Below are positions 46,315-58,199 of a DNA stretch of 64,000 bases, piece by piece. The stretch is taken from positions 48,323-112,322 of the forward strand of contig BDDD01002647.1 in the NCBI GenBank assembly GCA_001972305.1, written 5' to 3'. The number at the start of each line of letters is the position of its first letter. The stretch's first letter is position 1. Below the pieces are notes generated by a model. It was given only the letters and a program-made list of their open reading frames with translations, had not been told where the DNA came from and searched no databases. The stretch comes from Cephalotus follicularis. Lineage: Eukaryota; Streptophyta; Magnoliopsida; Oxalidales; Cephalotaceae. The position numbers and the translations under genes were made by a program.

Positions 46315-48679
46315 TGTTGGAACCTGGGAACGCAGCGGAAGAAAAAAGTTTCCGGCAACTAGGTTTAGGGTGTCTAATTTAAAAAACGGATACTGACATA
46401 AAAAACACCCATAACCATTGCCTAGAAATGTCCCAAGTTGGCCCTAGGACCACTACTTTGTCAATTAAAAGACCACATGGCCGAACCAAGTATGAAAGGG
46501 TTCAGTTGGCCTAGGGTTTTCCAACCCCAAAAACGGCCAACATGGTGAATGGATAGGGTAATGCACACCATACCCTAAACCATTCCCAACAATTGTCTCA
46601 CCCTAAAGGAGAGCTAGGGTTACCCTAGAAAGAACACACAACATGCAAAAAAACAAATCATCTAGAGCTTGGCAAAGATCTAGGAACAACTCACACACCA
46701 CATCCATATAGCATGTAAAGAAGAAGGAAGTAAGAAAATACCTCAAGTCTTTACTCCTTCAAAATTGGGAATTCCTTTCCTTGAGCTCCAAGACTTTCTC
46801 CTTCACATTTGTTGCTCCCCTTGGAATAGCAAAGAACAACTGTGAAGCCACTTTTGCTGGTTCCAAGTTTCTATAAAAGTTAGACAATTGGAGGAAGAGT
46901 TTTTATGCAAATCTCCACCTATAATTGCTATGGTATGGTAAGAGGAAAGTAAGATGGCTTTTATCTTCTTGGACAATCAAGTTCTAAGAAATCAGTGGTG
47001 CTATCTCCTTCAAACCAATAGAGAAGAAGAAGAGAAGAAAAGAGAGAGAAGCCGTGGGAGAGAGTGCAAGAGAGATACAAATGCACTTGTCTTGGAATAT
47101 TGTGTTGTCGTGTGCAATGAGAAGTCATTAACCAAAATCCTTCTCACATTAGCTCTAATCCACTTAGAACATGACAACACACATCTTGACTTATTCTCCT
47201 CCCTATGGCCGGCCATTTTGGTGAATTTTAAGCCAAGTATATGCTTTGCTTCATGGCTTATTAGTCATAATATTATGACCAAGCCTCCAATTCGGCCAGC
47301 CATACCCTAGCAAGACAATGCTAGGGTTTGGTCCAATTGGTCTCTCTGTCCATGAAAAGTTAAATTTTCACAAATGACCAAAATACCCCTCGACCCGGAA
47401 TGACGTATTTATGGTGTAGCTCGATTTCACTTCCTTAGAAATGAATAAAGTCTAGAAAAATAAATATTCATAGGCCAAGTAGCACCTCCTAGGTGCTATC
47501 CTCTTACTCAATGACATGTGCCCTGCACATATCAACATGATCCAAAAATAGTAGGGACTTGAAAGCCCGGTTGTACCCCGGTACGACTATAAGTTTCCCA
47601 AAACATCCCGGAGTTCTTGTACGACCACTTTAATAGTCCCCGACTATTAAAATGACCCCGGTGTGATTCCTTATCACCCCCCAGATCCATGGTATCACCT
47701 ATCTCTATAAGTGATTATCTGGTAAACCAGTACTTTATCCAGTCAATGGCGTATGTTTCATGTATCCTACGTAATACTTAGCTCCGACCGCGGCCTAGGG
47801 TTTTGAATAATGTCACCCCCAGGTAAAGTCGCGATAACTATAAATTCATGTACGCACTAACACTATCGGTAGACTATCCCGGAAAACCCTATTCTAGTCT
47901 GCCTATACCTGGCCAGGAATTTTAAGTCTACAACGAACATAAATAATATAGAGCCGATCACCCTCTTACGGGTGTGACGATTCCTTCTTGCGAACTCGCC
48001 CATACATCTCAATGAAGTTTCCATAAGACCCGAAGACAACCCTTTTGCGAGCACGTGGCTTTTGCTGGGGAAGGCGAAAATCAAAGCCAAGCAGTTGCAA
48101 CATAATGCATGCCAGCCGCTCAGGTCTAAGGACACAACATAGCTCCACGAATGGTCTACTAGTCACCATAGACTATACACTACCGATTCTATAGGAATCC
48201 TATTGACATAGGTAAGACTTTCCAAATAGGTTTCCTATGGTGGGTCTATTCAGTGACATGCTCCTCGCATGCGCCTCGCGTCAACTTTAGGGTAAAACCC
48301 AAATGGCAACGAGATAATCCATCCTCCACTTAACCCGGGAGCAGGCATAATACAACAAGTCTTTACGGTTCATCTATTGCCCTAAAAGTGAACCTATGAC
48401 TTGGAACTTTTTGTCATAATGGAGTAAGGATCTCATTCTCATAACCCCTCAGGCATGAGATCCAACCCTTTTGCGACAGGGCACTATATGTGTACTCGGA
48501 TGACATGGTGATCACCCGATCCATTTAAGATGGTTTGGGATAAAACATATAGTATGGTTTGCCATTGTTAAAATAAATATGCACGTTAAACATAAATTGA
48601 ATACCGATCATATAAATAGAAAGTGTTTGTACAAGTTGAATACCATATCGTGGCATGCAGGGACACCCCTACTCCAACA
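46315..48679 (-). mobile_element. 3' LTR of a copia element
   Basis: The plus-strand ends are TGTTGGAACC at 46315 and CTACTCCAACA at 48679, inverted TGTTGG termini, about 2.37 kb. The right end abuts a polypurine tract and then the copia RNase H, after removal of the chromovirus. A 0.5-kb copy of its start lies at 16622. No coding sequence. Confidence 0.85.
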
Positions 48680-48692
48680 ATCTCCCACTTGG
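48680..48692 (-). promoter_or_regulatory. Copia polypurine tract
   Basis: The minus strand reads CCAAGTGGGAGAT, typical of copia elements, directly before the LTR start TGTTGGAG. Confidence 0.85.
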
Positions 48693-48862
48693 CCCTTCAA
48701 GCCACGATGTAACACCCGGAAATTTCATGTATTCTAATTTCACAATGTAAATGTACTTTATTTGTGGAATTAATAAAAAGATGGATTTTCTGAATATGAT
48801 GATGTTGTGTTTAAATCAATTAAGTACTTAGAAGTGTGATCGCTTAGTATGTACACTAAGAG

Positions 48863-50035
48863 CAGTCGACTGGTACAATAGACCAGCCGACTGGTTGACT
48901 GCGTATGGGAGCAGTCGATTGGTGGGATGAACCAGTCTACTGGCCATCTGTCGAGCCACATGGTAACGATCTGCCAGGTGAGCAGTCGGTTGTTGGGTGT
49001 GGACAGCCGACTGGATCGTGCTCTATTTTGTTGCATGTGACAGAAATCACATGCCACAGCTGACAGATGGAAGTGGGTGCCATCTGTGTTTCATACAGCT
49101 AAAGGAAAGGATGAAGAGGACACTTGTGGATCATGCAAACTTCATGGGGGAAAGGAGTTTAGACCTGTGAGTGTGTGCATGCATGTGGAGAAGAAAATTG
49201 GCATTTAGTGCCATGTGAGAGGAGCTAAGGAAGAGAGGTAGAGAAATTTCCTGCCTAAAACGTCTTCCCTCATCTCCTTCGTCCTGGCACTGAAAAGTCT
49301 AAGAACCAAAGAGGATAGTAGAAAAAAAAAAGCACAGAGAAAGAGGAAAGGGAGTGTTTCTCCTTGTTGAAGCTTGGTGCTCGGGTTGGAGCTATTGGAC
49401 TATTCTTGGAGCTGCTGGGCTTGGAGTTGGAATTTCTGGGAGCCCAAAACGTCACTGTTGGAACATAAAGAGGTGGACTTACAGATTCCTTACTTGGAAT
49501 CAAAAGGTAGGGGAAGTTGTAATGGTATTTTGAGTTTAAAGTTACTGCATGTTCTATGATTTGAATGTCTGGTTGCGTGAGTTGTAACCACTAATTTTAG
49601 GACGTGGTTGCTACTGTTTTTCATCTGTTATGCTTGCTACTGAGAATCAAACGAGATTATGTGCATGCATGTTGAACCTTATCGTGTTGTTGACTTGCAT
49701 GATGAAATGTATGTTGGATGTGGTGTTATATGGACGATATGATGAGCTATAGGTATGTTTCTATCCTTGAGATTGAATTCTCTGCTTACAATGATCCGTT
49801 GGAGTAGATAGATCGATTTGCATGCAACTAGTTCGTGGGGCAGTCGACTGTCGAAGGAAGACAGCCGACTACTCAATGGAACCAGTCGACTGTTAATGGA
49901 AAGCAGTCGGCTGCTCATACTTCATCCTGCCCAGAAAGTGGCAGAAAGTGTGATCTAGGTGATAGAAGGAACCAGCCGACTATCTGGTACTGCTCGACCC
50001 AGAACAGCCTACTGGTAAGGATTCCAGCCGACTGG
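48863..50035. repeat. Type I palindrome clusters in the chromovirus 5' LTR
   Basis: Cluster one has units at 48865, 48886, 48914, 48935, 48985 and 49006. Cluster two has units at 49843, 49864, 49885 and 49906 (exactly 21 bp apart) and then 49975, 50007 and 50027. Unrelated sequence separates the clusters. Confidence 0.85.
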
Positions 50036-50280
50036 TTGGACTGCTGTTGGACTCTTCTTACTTAAAACAATGCGAAACGATCCCGATTCTTACTAGGATG
50101 CATTTGAGCATTTGTATGCATTCCATATACACTGTTTACTGCCTATTCTGGACTGTTTGTAATCGGATTATGACCTCTAAGTATTGCAACCTTAGAAATG
50201 CATATATAATTTGAAACTACTATGTTCAGTACGAAATGAATATTGTTTTCGTATTTTGGAACATCTTTGGAAAGCAATTT

Positions 50281-52419
50281 TGTAACGCCCGGTATTTTGC
50301 TGAATGTAATATTTCGATTTATGATGTAATCATTAAACTTGAATTAATGAGAATGTTGAGTTTTTGAACTCAAAGGATGCTTACAAACCCTACTTATGGC
50401 TTTGGAAATGGAATGTGTGTTAAAAGCTTGAAATGGCACTGTTTGGTACAAAGACATCGATGTCTTTGGAAAGACGTCGACGCCTTTGGGGAGTGAGGTA
50501 CACGTGAATGAACGTCGACATGGAGAGAAGGCATCGACACCTTCTTACAAAAAAACGGAAAATACATCGACTTCTAAGGAAAGACGTCGACGCCTTTGTA
50601 GGAATATCTGTCGTACTTCTTCGCTGGCAGAAGTAACATGCAAGGGGATCTTGGGGGCTTTACCTGACACCTTTTCAAGTGCCTTATGACGTGTTGAGCA
50701 TGTCGGTGTGTTGCCAGGAATGCTCAGAACATGTCCTCACATGGAACATGTAAAGGATTGCCACCCTCACATGCAACCTGCAAGGAAAAAGGATTAAAGA
50801 AAACAAAAGAAATGCAGAAAGAAGGAAGGTGGGAGAGAGTACGAATATGGCAGTTAAATGCCAGGAGAAGAATGTCGGGGGGGGAGCCATCTGCATAAGA
50901 ATAACCCTCCCCACTTATCTCTCTCGTTTTATAACACCAGAAGAAAGAGAGGGAATAAAACAGTGTGTGTGTGTTCCACCATTGTTGACCTTGGAGCTTG
51001 GACCTTGGAACCACTGGTGCAGCTACGGGACGGACCTAGAGAGGCTGCTGTGACCTGTTTGGATACTAAAAGAGGTGGACTTTCGGTTTCTAACTTGAGG
51101 CCAGAGGTACGGGAAAGCCATACTGTAATTTCGAGTTTGATATTCATGCATGGTTTATGATTTTGGATGTATGAATTGCATGATTCTTGAAATGATATTG
51201 TTACTGGAATGATACCACGATATGCTAGATATGTTTTGAGTATCTGCATGTTGGTTTCTTGCCTTAAAACCTATTATTATGCATAATTATGGGTTGTTGA
51301 GGTCATTGTTGTTAAGTCGTGAGGTAGAAGACGACTACTGTTGGAAAAGACATCGACGCCTTTAGTCGAACATCGACGTCTTTTAGGTTTTGCCTCGTTA
51401 CTGATTGGAAGGGATCGACGTCTATGGAAAGACATCGACGCCCTAGGCTACCTACTTGGGAATTGGATGTGAAAGACATCGACGCCTAAGGTTCCTACCT
51501 TAACACGTCTACACCATCAACAACACGCTGTCGTTTTAAGGTCCCAGACCTTGAACGTCGACGCGTAAGAAATGGACATCGACGCCATCTGTAGAAGAAC
51601 GCGCTGACACTTAGATTGAGACATCGACGCCTGACGTGAAAGACATCGGCGCCTTTGGGAAAGATGTCGACGCCTTTGTTACTGTTTCGGGTTTTCTTCA
51701 TCAAATGATATGAAATGATCCCGATTCCTGTTAGGGTGTATTTGAGCATATGTATGCATTACATATGCACTATTTATTGACTGTTGTATACTGTTTGTGA
51801 ATTGTTTATGATTTCTAAAGTATTGGTATTTAGAAATGCTTATATGAACTCGAAATAGAATATTTTGAGTATGAAAATATGTATTAGTTGAATAACGTAT
51901 TTTCGACTGAACTATAAATAATTTACATTACTGAAACTGTTACTGATATTTCTATTGAAAATACCTATTTTCAAATGTTGTCAATTTTGGAAACATTTTG
52001 GAAAACAACTGCCTGTTGTCGATCAAATCGATCATTACTGTTTACTGCACTGATACTGTTTGAATTCACTGTTTGCTCTGTGAATTGCTATGTGTTTGTG
52101 TTTGAGCTGCTAGTTGCATGGCGGAGGTTGCCAGCGCCGACTAGTGGTAGGGTTGTACCTAGGGGCCAGGAGCATGGCTAGGTGACTCACTGTACTGTTG
52201 CCTCGCTCGGTTGCCCGAAGTGGGGACCGGAGTGGGAGTGTAGCGTGGGGCCAGGAGTTGGCGATGCTATAACTGTTTACAGCTTATGAACTTGTTATGC
52301 TTCCGCAACTGACAGTTTACTTGGAAAAGTTTTAAATTTTATGGTTTTACATGAGCTGTATTTTATGTTAATTGCCTTTACCGCTTTTATGTCGCGTTTT
52401 CCATAAACGGAGTGTGACA
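50281..52419 (+). mobile_element. Solo LTR nested in the chromovirus 5' LTR
   Basis: It begins TGTAACGCCCGG and ends GGAGTGTGACA, 2139 bp, flanked by AATTT at 50276-50280 and 52420-52424. The intact 3' LTR reads AGCAATTTCCACTACTG at this point, with one AATTT. It carries strong type II arrays (50455-50590 and 51350-51670). No internal region remains. Confidence 0.95.
50455..51670. repeat. Type II palindrome arrays in the solo LTR
   Basis: ACATCGACGCCT and AAGACGTCGACGCC units have cores at 50457, 50477, 50515, 50534, 50567 and 50587. A second set lies at 51353, 51373, 51415, 51435, 51479, 51558, 51579, 51605, 51624, 51646 and 51667. Most steps are 19-22 bp or about twice that. Confidence 0.85.
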
Positions 52420-53473
52420 AATTTCCACTACTGAAACTGTTTAAAAGTATTTTCTAGTGAAATTTTATATTTCAATGTTGTCACTTTTGGAAACATTTTG
52501 GAAACGAACTCCCTGTTGTGGATCTAAACGATCACTACTGTACTGTTTACCTTACTGTTACTGCTAGGATTCACTGTTTGCTCTGTGAATTGTACTGTGT
52601 TTGTGCTTGGGCCATTGGTTGCATGGCGGAGACTCCCAGCGCTGGCTAGTGGTAGGGTTGACCTAGGGGCCAGGAGTTGGCTGGGTGACTCACTGTACTA
52701 TACTATTGCCTCGCTCGGTTGCCTGAAGTAGGGACCGGAGTGAGAGTGTAGTGTGGGGCCAGGAGTTGGCGGCGTTACATATACTGCCTGCCTGTTGTGG
52801 TCCTTTATGGACATCCTGTACTGCCTGTTGGTCCTTCTCGGACATTACTGTGCCTGTTGATGTAGCCCTGGCTACTGTACTGTCATTGCATACATATATT
52901 TCCATATGTATATATGCCCCCACTGATATTTTACTATACTGTTAAACATATATATTTTCATATATATATAAACTGGGATTTCTACTGCACTGCATCATCT
53001 ATGCATTCATATCATGACATGCTTTTAATGTTAATCTCCAACTACTTTTATGACTTAGTCGAGTGAGGACAAAGGCTAACCCCCATACTTTATAGATTGA
53101 GGCAGCTTACTGGTGGGATAGCAAGGACGAAGGGCAAGTCTTAGCTTCTTGTTGTTGGCTTTATGTTCTTTCTCTTTGTAATAAACTGTTGTGTTAAGAT
53201 TCTAATGTACCTTTCTGTTGGTTTTGATAAGACTGGGCTTCCTTTAATGTATTGTGATCACGCTCCGTTTGTGGGCTTTTAACAATGGCTTGTAATTGGG
53301 TAGCGTGCAGTATGGGATGCACGTTACGTATTTTCAGCTTATGAATCGTATGCTTCCGCAACCGATACCTTGTTTATGAGTTTAAATTTTATGGTAATTG
53401 TATGAGTTGAATTTATGTGTTAATTACCTTTACCGCTTTAATGTTGTCTTCTCGTTAAATGGGGTGTGACAGA

Positions 53474-53486
53474 GTGGTATCAGAGC
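53474..53486 (+). promoter_or_regulatory. Primer binding site of the chromovirus
   Basis: GTGGTATCAGAGC, three bases after the LTR, is complementary to the tRNA-iMet 3' end. Confidence 0.95.
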
Positions 53487-53583
53487 ATATTCCATATATG
53501 CTTAGCTAGGATACTTTCCTTGGCAATTAATGAATTGTTTTCCTAAAGTCGTGACTAACCGTTAACCTTCTTATAGGAACCCA

Positions 53584-56500
53584 ATGGACCGAAGGAGGCA
53601 GCGTACTAGCGCTAGAGCTGTTGGAGCTAATGCCCCTGAGGAAGAAAACATTCCGCAAGGGATGAATATTCCCCAAGATGATAGAGATCCGATGGCCGGG
53701 ATTGCAGACTATTTTCAGCAACATATGGCCTTTAATAGGGCTAATGCGGAGGAGATGCGCCAGTACTATGCGCAAGCTCGACCGCAACATAGGGCTCCTG
53801 ACCACTGCCCGGGGGAGGATGGGAACCTGTTTGGGAGAGATATCGAGAAGTTGATGAGGCTGAATCCACCCAGTTTCTGGGGGGAACTTGATGCTACTGT
53901 TGCTGAGAGATGGCTACAAGACCTGGAGAAAATCTTTCAAGCGATGGACTGTACCGACACTCAAAAGCTGAAGTTTGCAGTTTATCGCCTATGGGGTGAG
54001 GCCACTCATTGGTGGGAAATTGTCAAGGCAAAATGGGAATCACGGAGACTGGACAGCACTTGGGACAGATTCCAGACGGAATTCCTGGAGACTTATGTTC
54101 CGCGTATTGAGCAAGAGCGACGAGAGACAGAGCTCTTGGACTTGCGACAGGGAAATATGACTGTGGTTGAGTATCAAGCAAGATTCATGGAGCTAGCCAG
54201 ACATTTACCTTATCTGGTAGCTGATGAACAGAAGGAGATTCAAAGATTCCTGAGAGGTCTGCGACCGGATCTTCGATCAAGAATTAGAGCTATAGAACTG
54301 AGGACTTTTATGGAGGTTGCTCAGAAAGCAAGACTGTTGGAGACCATATCCAGTGAAGACCGGGCTGAGAGAGCTCGTGCACAGTAGAGTAAATAGAGCC
54401 CTACACAGTCCCGACCGACATCGTCGAAATGGCAAGATGGTGGTTCTCCGACGAAGTCGTCTAAGAACAAGTCTCAACAGACAGCTTCACAGGGCCCTCC
54501 TAGACAAGGGAGTAATGCTAGATCCGGAGGTTGCTATTATTGTTGTCGCACAGGCCACCAACAGAAAGATTGCTGGAGGTTCAATGGTTTGTGCTTGAGG
54601 TTTTGGGCACCTGGTCATTCAGTGAAGGATTGTCCGAAGAGTTCTGCTACAGCGCCTATTGGGCCGGGGAGTAGTAGTGGTGCGGCGGTGGGACCGTCGT
54701 ATAGGAAGGACACTGGCAAGGGCATCGCAAAAGGTAGAGTTTTTGTACTTGCTCAGACATAGGTTCCATAGTCGACTTCTGTTGTCGGAGGTACTCTGTA
54801 TATATATGGTTATTCTGCTAGAGTATTGATGGATTCTGGAGCATCACATTCCTTTATATCTGTACGTTTTGCATCTTGCTTAGATGTCACCCCTGACTGC
54901 ATGTCCTACATACTTGATATGAGCACACCGACTGGGACTTCTATGTATACTGATTCGATATATAGGAGTTGTGAGATGTCTATGGCAGGCGTTCCTTTGT
55001 ATACAGATTTGATAGTGCTGCCTATCCGTGACTTCGATGTTATATTGGGGATGGATTGGCTCTCAGCACACCGTGCTCGTACAGATTGCTATTGTAAAAC
55101 TGTGGATTTTTGTCTGCTCGACGGAACGACTTTTCAGTTCAAGGGAGACAAAGGGTTTTCAACACTGATCATATCCTTTATTCGAGCATCGAGCTACCTA
55201 GAGAAGGGATGCGAGGGATATTTGGCCTACGTGATTGATCGAAGGAAAGAGAAGGGCTTGAGCTTGGAGGAAATTCCAGTTGTGTGCGAATTTCCATATG
55301 TATTTCATGATGACTTGGGATCTTTGCCACCGAAGAGAAATATGGAGTTTGTTATCGATCTTATACCAGGTATAGCTCCTATTTCTAAAGCACCATATAG
55401 GATGGCCCCTGCAGAATTGAGGGAACTGAAATTACTGTTGCAAGATCTGATCGATAAGGGTTTTATTTGACCTAGTGTTTCTCCATGGGGTGCGCCTGTA
55501 CTATTTGTCAAGAAGAAGGATGGGTCGATGAGACTCTACATCTACTACAGAATGTTGAACAAGGTAACTACCAAGAACAAATATCCTTTACCCCACATTG
55601 AGGAGTTGTTTGACCAGTTGCAAGGATCAAGGGTGTTTTCCAAGCTCGACTTGAAGTCAGGTTATCACCAACTGAGAGTAAGGGAAGGAGACATTGAGAA
55701 GACTGCCTTCCGGACACGGTATGGTCATTATGAGTTCTTGGTGATGCCGTTCGGTGTTACCAATTCACCGGCAGCTTTTATGTCATTGATGAATGACGTA
55801 TTCCGACCATACCTGGACCAGTTTGTTGTGGTATTTATCGATGACATACTAGTATATTCAAGGAGTGAGGAGGAGCACACTCATCATCTGAGACTAGTAT
55901 TGCAAGTTCTCAGAGAACATCGGTTGTACGCCAAGTTTGGCAAGTGTGAGTTCTGTCTTGATCATGTGATCTTTCTCGGTCACATCGTATCTGGGGAAGG
56001 CTTGACGGTGGATCCGTCAAAGACTGAAGTAGTACGAGACTGGCCGCAACCGAAGAACGTGACGGAGGTGCACAGTTTCCTTTGATTGGCAGGGTATTAC
56101 AGAAGGTTCATCCAGAACTTTTCAAGGATAGCTGAGCCCTTGACTAGACTGACCCAGAAGAAGACGCCTTTTGTCTGGGACAAAGACTGTAATGCTAGTT
56201 TCCGTGAACTAAAGGATCAGTTGGTTTCCGCTCATGTCTTGGCATTACCTGATGGTAATGAGGTATTTGCGGTCTACAGTGATACATCAGGTAAGGGTTT
56301 GGGTTGTGTATTGATACAGCGAGGCAGAGTGATTGCATATTCCTCAAGGAAGCTAAAGCCGTATGAAGAAAACTATCTGACTCATGACCTTGAGCTTGCA
56401 GCTATTATCTTCGCCATTCAGAGGTGGAGACACTATCTTTATGGGGCGCAGTTTGAGATCTTTACCGATCATAAGAGTTTGAAGTACCTGTTTTGTCAGG

Positions 56501-58152
56501 ACACACTGAACATGAGACAGCGCAGGTGGGTAGAATTCTTTAATGATTATGATTGCAGTGTCCAGTACCACCCGGGGAAAGCGAATGTAGTTGCTGATGC
56601 CTTGAGCCGCAAGGCTATGGTTGCCAGTGCGATGGTATCGCAATGGAAGATTCTGGAAGACTTCCAAGAGTGGTCTCCGTTCAATCAGTTACCGGGGATT
56701 TTTGTGGCCGACATGCAGGTCCAGCCAGTGTTACTGGATCACATCAGGGATGCACAACCACACGATCCGGAGTTGGAACGAATTCGAGAGAATCTGGACT
56801 CAGAATCTGATTTTTTAGTGCATGCTGATGGCATTCTGAGATATCGGGGACGTGTGTGTCTTCCGAATGAACCAAGATTGAAGAATGAGTTACTCCGCGG
56901 GGCTCATAAATCTCTGTACAGTATTCATCCTAGTAGCACCAAGATGTACCAAGATATGAAGAAGACTTACTGGTGGCCCGGCATGAAGCGCAAAATTGCC
57001 GAATATGTCACGAAGTGTCTGACTTGCCAGAGGGTCAAGGCCGAACACCAGAGGCCGGCAGGACTGTTGCAGTCATTACCAATGGCGGAATGGAAGTGGG
57101 AACACATTGTGATGGACTTTGTTTCTGGATTTCCACTGACTAGGAACCATCATAATGCCGTGTGGGTTATTATTGATAGACTCACCAAATCAGCACACTT
57201 CTTGCCTACATACGTCACTGATTCCGCGAGCAAGTTGGCTCGATTATATGTGAAGGAGATTGTGAGACTGCACGGTGTTTCGGTGAGCATCGTTTGCTAT
57301 AGGGATTCGATCTTCACTTCCAACTTTTGGAATAGATTCCAGACAGCCTTCGGAACAAGATTGAATCTCAGTACTGCTTTCCACCCTCAAACCGACGGAC
57401 AGTCCGAGCGTACCATCCAAACCTTGGAGGATATGCTTTGGGCTTGTGTGATCAATTTTGCTGGAACCTGGGAGGACCATATTCCTCTGATAGAGTTTTC
57501 TTATAATAACAGCTATCACGCGAGTATTGGTATGGCTCCATACGAGGCACTGTATGGGAGAAAGTGTAGGTCACCCATCTGTTTGGACGAGGTTGGTGAA
57601 CGACCATTGCTTGTGTCATATTTGGTGGAGGAGACTTTGGAGAAAGTCAAGTTCATCAGAGAGAAGTTGCTAGCAGCACAGAGTCGGCAGAAGAGCTATG
57701 CCGACAGTGTGAAGAGAAGGCCTTTAACCTTCAATGTTGGGGATTACGTGTTTTTGAAGGTATCTCCATGGAAAGGGGTGCAAAGATTCGGGAAGAAGGG
57801 CAAGCTAGCGCCACGCTATATTGGTCCTTTTGAGATTCTGGAGAGGGTTGGGGAGGTAGCTTATCAGCTAGCCTTGCCTCCTACCTTGTCGGGTATACAT
57901 GATGTCTTCCATGTATCGATGCTACGAGGTTATATCCGAGACCCATCACATGTCCTGGATTATGACTCGATTACGGTGAGGGATGATCTTTCCTGCGAGG
58001 AGTCACCCGTGGGGATCTTGGATTGGAAGACACAAGTATTAAGGAACCAGACCATTCCGATGGTAAAGGTTCAATGGCAATTTCACCGACCGGATGAAGC
58101 AACTTGGGAGCATGAGAGGGATATCCGACAACGCTACCCACACTTGTTCTAG
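53584..58152 (+). pseudogene. gag-pol: Chromovirus gag-pol, one frame with six stops
   Basis: ATG at 53584 (MDRRRQRTSARAVG) opens a single frame to TAG at 58150. Gag core: ELDATVAERWLQDLEKIF. Knuckle one, CYYCCRTGHQQKDC (54532), is intact; knuckle two has Phe for its second Cys. Protease: LMDSGASHSFIS at 54826. RT: a FIDD box (55834) is present, but the usual CIDYR motif reads YIYYR (55537-55551). RNase H: VYSDTSGKGLG and FTDHKSLKYL. Integrase: zinc finger CLTCQRVKAEH; the second catalytic Asp position reads VCYRD (Tyr, 57298). TDGQSERTIQTLED follows, then the GPY/F module GKLAPRYIGPFEIL. A C-terminal chromodomain ends RQRYPHLF. In-frame stops lie at 54385, 54394, 54760, 54769, 55468 and 56083. 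It is dead, but recently so. Confidence 0.95.
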
Positions 58153-58184
58153 TATCGTTTTGAATTTCGAGGACAAAATTCCTT

Positions 58185-58199
58185 TGAAGGAGGGGTGGA
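58185..58199 (+). promoter_or_regulatory. Chromovirus polypurine tract
   Basis: TGAAGGAGGGGTGGA directly precedes the 3' LTR. Confidence 0.9.

Larger units (their letters stand above)
48708..53471 (+). mobile_element. 5' LTR of the chromovirus, split by a solo LTR
   Basis: It runs from TGTAACACCCGG to GGGGTGTGACA. Segments 48708-50275 and 52420-53471 join to match the 3' LTR. Type I palindromes lie at 48863-49015 and 49841-50035. GTCC/GGAC mini-hairpins lie near 52799 and 52832. Confidence 0.95.
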
